DNA from: Adineta steineri | Lineage: Eukaryota; Rotifera; Eurotatoria; Adinetida; Adinetidae | NCBI GenBank assembly: GCA_905250115.1 | Contig: CAJNOI010000027.1 | Coordinates: 538,583-602,582, forward strand | Direction: 5' to 3' | Length of the DNA: 64,000 bases | Shown here: piece after piece, positions 48,011-62,720 of the stretch | Numbering within the stretch: position 1 is the stretch's first letter | Layout of the letters: every line of letters begins with the position of its first letter | The notes under the pieces: generated by a model | What the model was told of the DNA's origin: nothing | What the model saw: only the letters and a program-made list of their open reading frames with translations | The model's database searches: none | Translations under genes and position numbers: made by a program

Positions 48011-51000
48011 TTATTCGTAATGTAAAAATTAATTAGAAAAAAATAACAACAGATGAATATATTGCTTATACGAGTCGCTTTTTTTATATCTGTTTTTTCT
48101 CTTGCTAAAAGCTGATTCTTTCTTTATATATATATATATATTTTTCTCTTTTTACATATGCATAAGGCGTGCTCACAGTGAGACAAACCTTTCGTTTCTC
48201 GCTTACTCGGGCGCAAATAAATAAATCGGTCATACAAATAAATCATATCGTCGGTTCTCTTTTTTTGTTTCATCCAATGAATACAAGAATATGATGATTA
48301 GTAACTTCTATTCATAATTTATTTTTATATAAAATCAAGTAACAACTTATATTAAATAAGAATTTCAACATTAATATTTATTTTATAATGGTAAATTAAA
48401 ATAGCACAAAGACTAATAATCTCTTGTCCTTGGTTTATATAATCACTAATAATTTACAGAAAAAAAAGACTTTCATACAAGTCGGATTTCTTTTAGACAG
48501 CTTTATTATTCTTTTTAAAATTTATTGAAGCAATGATATAATTTATAAGACGTTTTTTATTTTCTATTCAGTCCTTCACTGATCAATTATGTAAAAATTA
48601 TACGAATTCCAGATGTGTAACTGTATAAGTATATGATATTAATTATTCGGATGAATTCTACTAACTTTGGAAATAAGTTGTTTTTATACACAAAATGTGT
48701 GTGTCTGTTGATAGAAGTTGAGGAAAATATAAAAACAACTAATTAGAACAATTATTCAAGATATTATCATCCAACCGTAACTAATTGGCAAAATAATATC
48801 AAACCATAGTTTGACACTGCGTAAGAAATCTAGATTTTTCTGTATGTTAATTTATTTACTAAAGGGACTAGTGTATAAATTTAACATATGGTAACATATA
48901 ACACCCTTATAAATTATGTCAACCATTAGAAACAATCGTGAGTCAGTGTTTTCTATACTTTTTAAAATCTTCGTTTACTAAAAACTTAAATGATTGACAA
49001 AATTCATTTCGGTTTATTGTCAGATTTCTTTGTACTGAACGGTGAATTGTTAGATCTTGTAGAACATATTATTTCTACAATTTATTTAGATAGCGATCTG
49101 AAAGTGCATACTATATTTTTAGTTATTAATCATTTATGCAAAGTGCTGTTCTTAGCAATACGAATTGTTTGTGATAAAATACAAATATCAAATAAAGAAA
49201 TATATAGAGAAATTGTGGTACAAACTGAATTTTTAATTGATCATTGATTATTAGCGATGTTACTTTATGTTTATTTTTTATTTAAAGAAAAATAAAGATA
49301 AAGCAGTACTCCCAATTCATTACAAAGATTTCGATAGCATTGATAAGTAGGCTAATTAGTGTTATAGATAGTTAGTTCAGTCATATAATCGAATATATAA
49401 TAATATCGACTATCACTGTGTTATTTGTCAGATACTTATCTAGTCGATGAATGTATAAAGTATTCATATAAATAATCGATAAACACATCTATTGTTATAG
49501 GTAATTATCATATTTTGTGAATAATAGCAAGAAATTGATGCATTCGATCTATTATACAATAAGACTTTTAACTCGTTCAACATAAATATACATATATGAT
49601 TTAAATGAATCAATTTTTAACAACCCGGCTGTAAGTTTAATCACAATTATTGTCGAATAAATGACTCAAAACAATGATGTGGATACTATTATTTAAATTG
49701 AAAGTAAATGATACTTGTTGTACAGCAAATGTCTCGAAAGTATTCAGAATATATTTTCAATCATAGATTTCATAATCAATGATGGTATTGTAAGTGCTAT
49801 AGAGTAAATATACATATATAAGTTGATAATAAATTGACAAGATGTGATTCTTGAAAAAAATTTAGATAGATGTTCCAATCGATCATCTAACTTCATTTAA
49901 GAAAAGTATTGTACAACACAATTATAGCACATAGTTTTTTGTATATATATTCTTCCACTAGAAACATCAAGGGCTACACATAAAAATAAATATAAGATGA
50001 CTTTTATCGAAAAAAGGAAATAAATATAAATCATAAAAGAACTTATAGTCATAATGAATTTCTAGATTTACATTTTTTACGCAGTGTTTTAATATTACTC
50101 CTCATCAACTAGATATACTAACTCTTCTTTTAACTTTAATCATTTTTACTGGTATATTTATTTAAGTTTCTTATTATTTATAATGTTCGATATAAATTTT
50201 TTTAAGATTGACCATGAAGAAAGAACTGTTTCAAGTACAATATTAATCTGTCGTAATTTAGCGATGAAATATCGCTCAAAAATCATTGAACAATTGTATT
50301 GTATACAACTCTTTTGTTAGTTATTCAAGTCACTGAACGTAAATTTAGAAAATAATAAAATTCATCGACGAATTCCGGAAAAATCATTACAATCAATAGG
50401 AAATTACGGAAATGATTAGAACTTGAATGCATTCTATATGACTGGATTTTTTAGATGATTTCCGGCGAATAAAAATAGGAGATTGGTCGGTAATGATCGG
50501 AAAATTATAAAGTTTTTTCAGCACGAAATACCAAACATATATAGCATTAATTCTCAGTATTAAATAGAGTGAGTAACTCCATTTTGTCGCTCATGAAAAA
50601 AAGTTCTATCGATTCAGTGAATAACTTTTTTGACATATTCTAAATTTACTCGAACAAAACTTTCTCTTTGTTCCACTCTATTCACGTTCTGAGAATCCTC
50701 GATTAAGGTTCATGACAATTTCAATTTTATTATCATAAATGGAAAATTATTAGATATTCAAATTTATTACTAAGTGGAAGGGAAACGTTATCTTTATCAC
50801 ATCGCTACGAGCAGAGTGATGTCTGAGATATTAAAAATGAATTCTACTCTAACCATTATGCATTATCTTAGCTTTTATTCGTTAAAATACAAATTCTTAA
50901 TAACACTAAATGTTTCTGGGTTTTGCTCTATTGAAACGTAATACCAATTTTTGAATCTATATTTTGCGCAGCTATTATAGTATTAGAATCTGAACTACAT

Positions 51001-51763
51001 ACACACTTACATTTGATTACAATACTTCAATATAGATTTCATCATAACGTTTAAAAAAATATTTCAGTAATATCAGCATGTTCGTATTATTATATATAAT
51101 TTTTATCAAAGAAAAAGTCATCTTTCATCTGTCAGTTAGTAAATCATAAAAATAAGTTAGAATTGTTTTTTTAAATAATAAATATACTCCATTAAGAAAA
51201 TTACTTTTTGTTCTTAATCATGCAATTACAAAGTCCAATAGTGAAACTGACTACTACAGCTTTTTCATGTAGAATGAAACATAACCTAATCAGATTTTGA
51301 TCTTTTCGCTATTTTAGCATTTATTTCATGAATGTCAAAAGTAATAAAAATCTTTGACTTCTATCATATTGAATACCACTTTACTTTAAACGTACATTGC
51401 TTTTGAAAAAATTTAACAAAAAACTTTTCTTTTTCAAAATATCATAAAATAACCTGTCAACAACCTTTCATTAATAAAGTAATTATCGATATATGTCAAA
51501 TATCAAATTAGACGATAAATGTATAGAGTAATTTCAATACTAATTATAACACATTAATAGACAAGCAATCGAAATATATAGTTAAAATCTCTCACTATTA
51601 TTCATAATTTTTCACTGATAAATAACAATTTGATTTACATAAAAAAAACTATCATATAAAACATTTATTGTTTTCTATTATATAATAAAACAAATGAAAA
51701 ATGCATATAGAAATTTTTGTTATCTATTCTTAAAATAATTTTATAGTAAATATATAATTTTGT
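48011..51763. other. Gene-poor intergenic stretch
   Basis: 3.7 kb without a recognised gene. A plus-strand 85-codon frame at 48990-49247 has no domain signature. A TA microsatellite lies near 48127-48141. Confidence 0.4.
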
Positions 51764-52543
51764 CTAAGCTTTTAATGTTGTTACTGATTGAAAACAAGCA
51801 CGACAACATGATGCACAACAACTAACAATCATCAAGATATAAGTTATAATAATTATCCAAAAAGCGAATTGATATAAAGTTTGATGACAATAATTTGGTG
51901 ATTGTACATTATCATAAGTAACTTTATCTTTTGCTCCAAATACCCAAACATTACCCTAGAAGGAAAAAGAAGAAGGTCCATCAAAGTTAATAACACAAAA
52001 AAGAAAAAGAGATATATTTACTTACCGCAATAAACCAAGCAAATAAAAAGAAACTCATAAGAAAAATAATAAAAAGTACAATACCAATAACACATCCATT
52101 AAAACATGATCCAGCAATTGAATCTTGTTTAATACAACATATAAATGCAACTACCTAGAATCTATTTTGTAATAAAAATCATAATGGAAAAAGTACGATC
52201 TTACAATTATTATTGTTAAACCAACACCTGCACAACCACATGCACCTGTAACAATCAAATATATTGGAATATAAAAATTTACTGGACATTGATTATAATA
52301 TGCTATGCCAATGGCTAATTGAAGAATAGGAAGAACGAGAATAATACATAGAGCAATTAGAAAATAAGTTGAACCAAGTATTAAAGCTAAAAATGGCGGA
52401 AGAAAATTTATTTTTTTAGCACTATCACGTGTTTGACGAGGTAATTTTTCATTATGAATTTGTTCATCAAATACATTTGTAAATGGTGGACCACCGAAAC
52501 TAAGTCGATGAGTAGATAATACGGGTAGTGGATGTTGTGCCAT
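51764..52543 (-). CDS. TMEM272-like four-TM protein 2
   Basis: The start at 52543 gives MAQHPLPVLSTHRLSFGGPP and a longer cytoplasmic N-terminus than gene 1. Helix 1 (LALILGSTYFLIALCIILVL) follows, then YYNQCPVNFYIPIYLIVTG, helix 2 (AGVGLTIIIV), helix 3 (FLFAWFIA) with GNVWVFGA, and a final helix plus Cys-rich tail (SCCASCCRACF). Introns are short; exons continue left of 52150 to the stop at 51764-51766. It shares the CP...IP and NVWVFG signature with its neighbours at 47315 and 53344. Function unknown. Confidence 0.75.
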
Positions 52544-53343
52544 AACTATTTGTCTTGAAGGTCATGAATAAAAAGAAGAAGGAAGAAAAAAGAAAAAGTA
52601 AATGTAATTTCGATCACGACATAATGTATAGAAAAAGAATTGATAAGAAAAAAAAAGAAAGATCTTATTATTATATTTTCTTTCCTTTTTTTATTTATTA
52701 TTTTTGTGATTCTTTTACGTTCTTTTTTTTATTTTAAAATCTACTAAAAAACATTACTTTAGTTTGCTTCTTTACAATAACACTTGACTATGTTCACTTA
52801 TACTCTATTTAAAACGCAAGAAGACAAAAAAATAACTTTTTAAGTCAATTTTTTAATAAATATTAAATACGAAAAATTTCTAAAGGAATAAAAACGAATT
52901 TCTTTTGAGATATTTGATGACGATTCTTGAATTACTTACTGATTATCAAAGATATTCAAATATACGAAACAAAACAAAAAATGATAAATGAATAAATTTT
53001 TATTCAAATTTAAAGAGTTTGCTAGTCATACTACTGGTCATACAAAGAGTAGGCGAATACTATTTGAACATTCATTCAATGACATAAGATTACAATCATT
53101 AATCATCTCAAACCATCGTTTTTTTCTACATCTAGTCAATAATGATTCTTTTACTTTTTCAATTTATGTCATCTTTTCATTATTTGCTCGAACTCTTTTT
53201 TCTTATATATGCAGACAAATACTACCACGCAGTATCTATTTAAAATATGAAGAAGAAGAAAAAGGAAATAAAACAAATTAACACTTCTTTCGTTTTAATA
53301 GAATTTCTATAAAAAGACACTAGTTGAAATTGATGATTAAATA
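52544..53343. promoter_or_regulatory. Divergent promoter region between two TMEM272-like genes
   Basis: The two flanking genes point away from each other across about 800 bp. Open frames inside (52555-52737, 52988-53281) are lysine- or composition-driven and have no domain support. Confidence 0.4.
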
Positions 53344-54360
53344 ATGATGTTTTCTAGTCGTCTTCATCGTCAACCATTATCAGCTATGAATAATAGTTTT
53401 ACATCATTTTCATCTGATAATTCATATATGCCGAATAGAAGACAATCATCACCTTTTCCTTTACGTCAGTTAACTGTACGAGATCTTCATGATATCAATG
53501 AAACAGATTTAAATAATCAATCAATATCTAAAATTCCAAGACCAATTCTTAGTATACCACGTCCATCAATACGTATGCCAACAGATGATTTATTATGGTG
53601 GACACCTGATGAAACATCTTCATATAGAGAAGAATTTCCAGCATCGAGAAGATATCATCCTGAACGACCATTCTATCAAATAACAGCACCATCAACAAAT
53701 TTACCTTCACCACCAATTCAATATCAAATTGTACCTATTTCATATCAAAGATCTTTACCAAATCGTATTCTTCATCGAATAAAACATAAAAAATATTTTA
53801 AAGAAAAAACACCAGGTTTATGTACAACTTTATGTTCTGGTGGTCTTAGTACATGTGCAGCACTTGTCTATTTATGTATTATACTTGCTTTACCAGTTAC
53901 AAAACTTGTTTTGGGTATACTTTATATTGGACAATGTCCTGTAAATAAAAATATTCCATTATTTATGATTGTTTCTGGTGCGTGTGGTTTAGGTATTATA
54001 CTTTTTCTTCTTCTCTCATCAACTTGTACATTTTATCGATCATCGACAATAGCAAGAAAAATAACTCATAAATTTATAATATGTACAATTGCATTATCAC
54101 GTGGTATGCAAGGTGCTCTAGCTATTTTTCTTTTTGTCTGGTTTTTTATTGGTAATGTTTGGGTATTTGGTGCTCGGTCACGTGTTCGAACAGATGCACC
54201 TAATGATATTAATAATTATTGTCAACCAGGTTTATATTGGTTTGCTTTTTATGTTCTTATTTTTACTTATGTTTTCGCTACTTTTATGTGTTTTATCAAA
54301 TTTTGTGGTAATTTCTTTTGTTGCGGTGCATGTGATATGTGGAAAAGAGCTTTTTCATAA
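53344..54360 (+). CDS. TMEM272-like four-TM protein 3, intronless
   Basis: One uninterrupted frame of 338 residues. About 150 residues of Ser/Pro-rich cytoplasmic N-terminus (for example KIPRPILSIPRPSIRMP) precede the family core: helix 1 (ALVYLCIILALPVTKLVLG), YIGQCPVNKNIPLFMIVSG, helix 2 (GIILFLLLSS), helix 3 (IFLFVWFFIGNVWVFGAR) and helix 4 (AFYVLIFTYVFATFMC). A Cys-rich end (CGNFFCCGAC) follows. It lacks introns, while the relatives at 47315 and 51764 have them, which may indicate retroposition or intron loss. Function unknown. Confidence 0.8.
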   Translation: MMFSSRLHRQPLSAMNNSFTSFSSDNSYMPNRRQSSPFPLRQLTVRDLHDINETDLNNQSISKIPRPILSIPRPSIRMPTDDLLWWTPDETSSYREEFPASRRYHPERPFYQITAPSTNLPSPPIQYQIVPISYQRSLPNRILHRIKHKKYFKEKTPGLCTTLCSGGLSTCAALVYLCIILALPVTKLVLGILYIGQCPVNKNIPLFMIVSGACGLGIILFLLLSSTCTFYRSSTIARKITHKFIICTIALSRGMQGALAIFLFVWFFIGNVWVFGARSRVRTDAPNDINNYCQPGLYWFAFYVLIFTYVFATFMCFIKFCGNFFCCGACDMWKRAFS

Positions 54361-56450
54361 ATCATTCGATATCAGATCTAGGTCAAAAATAAAGTAAAAA
54401 AGAAAGGAATATAAGCTCCGATTGATTGACTATTTTATGAGTATGTATATATACACCATACGAATAGAACAGATAAGACGACAACAACGATAAAAAGTTG
54501 GTTAATTGCTTTTTTTTCTCTTTCGTTCAATCTAGATATAACGAGAGAAATGCAGTTCACTTGTCGCAAAAATACGACGACAATAAGTATACATATACCA
54601 ATTGAACAGGAGAAAGAGAGGAAAGATGAAACGAGGTCGACATACATTTTATTTTTTTATTCTATATGTGTACAGTAGATATGAGTAAAGAGACGATCAA
54701 CGTTTAACGAAGCACTTGACTGATACAAAGCAACCTTCTTTTCTTCTCTTATTCATATATAGACACTGATGTTAGTCTTCTATTTCCAAATTACAAAACG
54801 AACGATAGTCTCTCTCTTCTTATTCATTATTCTACGTATATGTGCCATATAGACAGCCACAAAAGAGCAATTTGTTCTTTTATTTCTTCACCATCAATAA
54901 CGAACAATAATAATACATAGTCTGTGCATACTATAAGCTTTTTTTCTCTCTCCCTTCGTATGATGGAATAGGATTACCCCGTGCATGATGATTTATTGCA
55001 GCATAGATGGCCAACGAGGTGAGTACACGATTATGGACAGAAGAATAAGAGAAAATATGCACGTCGAACATATCTAATATATATATATATATATATCATA
55101 GGGATATGAGTGTAGATGGAAGCGAGTGCAGGAACAAGACTGTTTTTTTTGATAATAGAATAGCAAAATAGGATACTACTACTCCCCCTCACCATACAAA
55201 TGTCCTCTTTTTTTTTCTCTCTCTCCATCCTATTTCTTTCTTGGTGTATATCTTCTGTTCATAAGTTGCGCAGCAGGAAGGAAGAGCATTGCATATGCCA
55301 ATTGCGAAATGATACTTGATATTTCTGCCATCGAGCAAGCTACTTGTAACAATATTCAACGTCTACTTGAGTCCATTCACACTTTGTTTTCCTTTCATCT
55401 CTTTCTTTCTTCTTTTTTTTTTGTATTTCTCTTCACTTTTTTTTCGACATACGTATATACTGCTTTCGTTGATTATATTACATAAGCAGACTATGTATGG
55501 TATATACATATGCTCTTCACTATATACAGATGGATCGATCTTATTATATATATATCCTCTCATTCTTTTTTTTTATAGGTAAAGGGTATATATGTATGTT
55601 ATAATTCATAAAGAATACTATAGTCGCTCTAAGAAAGAGATTTCTTGATACATTTATGAAGGATTTTTCTCTCTTCTTCTTCTTCTTCTTCTTTTTTTTT
55701 ATCCCGATAAACATTATTATAGTTTACCCTGCAAGATATGGTCATGATTTATTTGCACATACTTCTTGAAGAGATGTATGTCCTCTTCTTCTTCTTCTTT
55801 TTTTCTCTTTCGTTGTTGTCTCCATTTATCCTTCGAGATATTGATAAGAAAACGACGAACAGGTCAAAAGGATGGTCGAATGATCATTCATTCTATTGTT
55901 TGATAAATCAATAACCTAGCAATTTTTTCATTAATACATACATACATATATACATGCATCTGTACGCATAAACGCTTCTTATCTGTGATTTATATTCTTT
56001 TCTCTTCGCTTAATAAAAAAATCTCTATTTTCATTCATCTACAATCCTTTTCAAGAAAAAAAATATTCAATGTCGTTGTTGTCGTCGTCGTCGTCTCCTG
56101 ATTATACAATATCGGTAGGATAATTACATCATATATGTATATAAGTAAAGAGCAGAAGCAGGTCAGTTATATTGTTTCATACGCATACAATATTCAGAGA
56201 GAGAGAGAAAGAGACGTGAGTCGAGTAATCATGCATATTGTTTGAATTCTCTTATATTCTTTTTTTCTTTTGCATTTACTTGACATGTCAGTACACTAGT
56301 ACAGTTAGCAATGCAAGTTATATATCGCTATCAGCATACATCGTCTAGACATTACTCTCGTTTACTGCATATATGTCTGAATTATCAAACAGGTACCAAG
56401 TTTTGTATATGCTCATTTTTTAGATTGATTGATGATCTATTTATCGATTA
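54361..56450. other. Long low-complexity intergenic stretch
   Basis: 2.1 kb with TTC/CTT runs (for example about 55675-55698 and 55783-55798) and TA runs (about 55077-55096). It lies upstream of the single-pass gene. Possible 5' UTR exons end near 56421, where a TTTTTTAG acceptor-like site precedes the start codon, but no coding exon is supported. Confidence 0.4.
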
Positions 56451-58536
56451 ATGGAACAGTATTTGAATATAGTATGGAAAAATTATACAGCATCACTTTC
56501 ACACAATTTTGATGATGAAAATGTTTCAGGCGAACAAGATGATGGTGAGTATATATATTTTTTTATTCTATTTTAAAATAATTTTTTTTTATTTAGCTTC
56601 AGATGCATTTGCTGGTAGTGATCTCCATTATAAAATTCCATTTTGGATCGGTGTTATTGTAATTAGTCTTCTCTTTCTATCAGCTCTTATTGCATCAATA
56701 CGTTATTGTTTTTATACACTCTGTTCATCACATAGTGGTAAGCCCTATACATTTCACACATTTTTCATTGTCATAGAGTTATGTCATATGAATGAATAAG
56801 AAATAAAGTGAATCTTAATACAAACATCTCATCCTATACTCAACGAAAAAAAAAGAGGAAAAGAGAATGACTTTTATATTGCCTTGACTCTTTCGATGTC
56901 CTTTTTTTTGTTGTTTCTTTCGTTCAGCAAACTTAATGCAGCCTTTCATTTTTCTCATATATACACGTACAAAGTGTTTTTATGTGTACATGTGCAATAT
57001 ATATACACACACACACATATATATAAATATATACATTGGCATGTTTTAATAAAATTCAAAATTGAAATTAGACCGACAATGATGATATGTGACTATTGAA
57101 ATAGTATTCATGCATATATGACCGAGAATACAAACGATTGAATGAATATATACAATGGCATTGAATTACATTTATGAGTAGTTGTTGTGACGAGGCTAAG
57201 TGTAAGAGAATAGAATAGAAAAAAAAAAAGGAACAAAGCTGTCTGTACAATTGTTAGTAGTGACAATTAATTAGAGTGGACAATCGCATGATCAGTCTAT
57301 GATGAAGTGAATAAAAGAACAAGATGAAATAAAATTATCGTTTTCACTTTTGAAAATCTTTAAGTATTTTTCTTTTTAATAGAAACAGAAAAAGTGGCAT
57401 TAGTGTCACCAAGATCACCTTGTCTTACAAGTACTGCTAATACAATACAACGTCAACGACATCAACTATCGAATACTCTTTCTCGTCATCCATTCGATGA
57501 AAATGAAAAACCGATACCAATAACATTTCATGAAGAATTAAAAGATCATCGTTCAAATACATCAATAGTACCTATTGTTCGTCAACATGCTCGACCAAAT
57601 TTTCCACCATCACATACATTAACTCAACATCATCGTGCAGATATTGATCTAGATAATATTGATAATCATCATTTTTCTTCAACTCAAACACCACGATCTC
57701 GTGCTCCTGTTGATTTTCGAAAAAAAGTTCATGGTATTTATGTTTTACCTGTTTCACCTGCTCTTTCATCGTCATCATCAACAACCAATACTGATGAAAT
57801 CATAAAAAATAGTTCAAATACAATGCCTATTCGATCTCTAAGACATATATCATCATCAATTAATGTTCATAATGATTCCATATGTCGTGGAATCAAAAAT
57901 GATTGTTTTGCTGATTCACCACAACCAAAAGATCGTACATTACCTCGATCTCATGCTGGTACATTACGACGTACTCAACCACCACCATCTCAACCTCCAC
58001 CACTACCACCACCAACAAATGTACAACTTCATTTTAATGATATTCGATCAACAAATGCGTCACATAATGACATTTCATCATTTCGACATCAATCAGTTAC
58101 TATGGATCTCGATCCTGATACTATTGCACTTCGTTTTAATAATAATCAAAAAATATATGTTACAGCCGAAGACAACCAATTGAAAAAACCTCCACCACCA
58201 CCTGTACCATGTCGATCACAAAAACCAATAGCTTTACCAATTGGTTTTGAAGGTTTAACAACAACACAACAAAATGATATAATTGGTTTTCGAGTGCCGA
58301 TAGAATCATCTCCACAAGATGATTGTTCAGAACATACATGGCCAAAACCACCTGAATCAATGACAACATCAGAAATTGGTGGATCACCACAACCTCTTCC
58401 ACCATCAATACCATATGATCGTCTACATCATGATCATTTAATACCAACTGTACTTATGCGTCAAAATAGTACAATTAATTTTTTTCAACATCATCGATTT
58501 GGTGAACATACTATGTTGACAGAATCTGAAACATGA
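56451..58536 (+). CDS. Single-pass membrane protein with proline-rich cytoplasmic tail
   Basis: Three exons, 56451-56544, 56597-56737 and 57383-58536, join in phase to 462 residues. A 50-residue N-terminal segment carries two N-glycosylation motifs (NYT, NVS) and no signal peptide; it would be extracellular if the protein is type III. One helix (WIGVIVISLLFLSALIAS) follows. The long C-terminal tail contains poly-proline motifs (QPPPSQPPPLPPP and KKPPPPPVPCRS) that fit SH3, WW or EVH1 ligands, and a DFRKKVHGIYV segment. I do not recognise a family. The layout suggests an adaptor-type receptor linking the surface to actin regulators (inference). The 645-nt second intron is large for this genome. 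Confidence 0.7.
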
Positions 58537-60645
58537 TAATTATGTTAGCATTTTTCTATATTGTTCTGTTTTTCTTATTTAAAGGCGAATGGCTGTTGGG
58601 TCATAACAGTACTGTATAGTTTCTATCTTGATTCTTTGTATTTTCTATTGTACTATAATAGAAGAAACTTCTGTCAAGCTTTTTTTTTTGTTCATTTTTT
58701 TTGTTGTTTGATTTTTTTTAGTTTATTTGAATGAATTATGACAATAAAGAGACACGACATAATAGATAGAATTTTCGAATAAAATTCATCAACACGAAAT
58801 ATCACGTATGTAAATTATTAAAATCTTCTCAGCTTAAATATATGATAGACATTTCAATAATTCCTCAATAAATAAAATATTTTTTGAGATTATTTAGTAC
58901 AACAAGAAATTATGCCACTACCAAATTTTGAGATCAATGATTTTTACTATTAGATTTAAAATAATCTAATACAATATGACAATGGAAGATAAAATTCAAT
59001 TCTACTTTGAACTAACGGATTACAAATCGAAATAAAACATAAAGATATGAAATCCAGTATTGATTTATTGGTTTACATTGAGCTTAAGTTTTTGACTTTC
59101 AATTGAGTTGATTCTCAAATAGAGTATATATCAAAAATATCTCATATATTCTATGCAGAAAAAACACAATAGGAAACTTTTTGTGTCTTGTATTATGTAA
59201 TGTAAACAAAAATATTATAAAACTTTAAGTCAGAGAACTATTACGATAAAAGAATAACACCAGAGTACATTTGAATTATGAAAGAAAATGCTGAATTAAC
59301 AAAACAATATCCATCATTACAGAGTGAATTAATCCGAAATATTATACTTGTAAAGTAGCAGATCAATTTTATTAGACCATAATTCATATTAAAAATTTTA
59401 TTTTGATTATATTAGTAATGAAGACGTAAATACAAGATATTCTATATATGAATCAAAAAGGTTGCATTTTTCTATAATGTAAAAAAAATATTTATCATTT
59501 TGTGAGATACCATCATCTAAAAAATGGTTTAAAATTGTTTTATGATAATTGTGAGAAATGTTTAGTTGTTAATTAATCGAATTATTTGTTTTATAATTTA
59601 AAATTTTTAAAAGAGTAGAAGATTTAAATTTATTCATATTATTAAATGATAAACGAATCAGTCAGTGTGCCAAATTCTTTAGTAAACTCATTTGTTTTTT
59701 TTCTATTGATTATCCTTCATATGTTATATGATACTATAAAATGAGCTATGATCAATCCATAAATATAATTAATATTTCATAACAGAAATGTTTAAAGTTT
59801 CAAAATTTATATTTATTCTTTGTTATATGTTATTTCATAGTTAGACCTTGAATTTATAATTTTTAAAATAATTTACAGAATAGAATTGTCAACATGTACT
59901 CATTATGAAGTTTCGAAATTATTGGTAAGATCTTTTATTATAATAGCAAATGTTAAAAAATTAATTCAGTTTTAATATTAATATTCTTAGCATAATAGTT
60001 AACTGAAATCGTTCGTATAAATGTATTTATATATGAGAAACAAAATTTGAATCAACATATAGTCATTCATTCATTTGCTTTTTATTTCTTTTCTTTGTTT
60101 TAAATTCTCATTGACAATCAGTCAGTCACATGTGACTGATCATTGTTTTATCTTGTTTGCTTCAATTGTGATCAACAATAATTATTAGAACGACGATTTA
60201 ATGTTAAACAAAATAAAAAAACATTGAACAATACATTAAGAAGGCATGCCGAATGCTCAGCTTAAGAGAGAAAAGAGCAATAATCATCTTTGTTTCAAAT
60301 GTGAATCAATCTTTCATCCTTGTCGTTCAACAACTACCGATCAAACTTGATCACTAACATACAATATTGTCTGTCTAGCTGCTCAGTCATAGAGAGTCAT
60401 TGATACATTGAGTGAGTGAATGAGCAATTCAACCGAGCGTTGCTGATCTGATTTTAGTGGTGACTGTCAAATGTTCGTCAATTGAAGTGGAGAATAGGAT
60501 ATACGAACTTCTATTCAATGAGACGATTATCACAAACACAAGAAGAAAACAGAAAAGAAGAGAAAAGAAAAAGATGAGAAAAAAAAACGAGAAATGTTTG
60601 TTAAATTTTTGATTTCAATATCTACAAGTCATAAGAAACCTATTG
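58537..60645. other. Convergent intergenic stretch
   Basis: About 2.1 kb between the ends of the single-pass gene and Pax6. AT-rich; no exon chain. Both 3' UTRs should lie here. Confidence 0.4.

Positions 60646-62720
<2,075 letters not shown>

Noticed and set aside
48990-49247. 85-codon plus-strand open frame as a small gene
   Set aside because: No recognisable feature, no conserved context; left as intergenic.
57572-58447. Open frames overlapping the proline-rich exon on either strand
   Set aside because: They are shadows of the real frame, which is supported by three in-phase exons.
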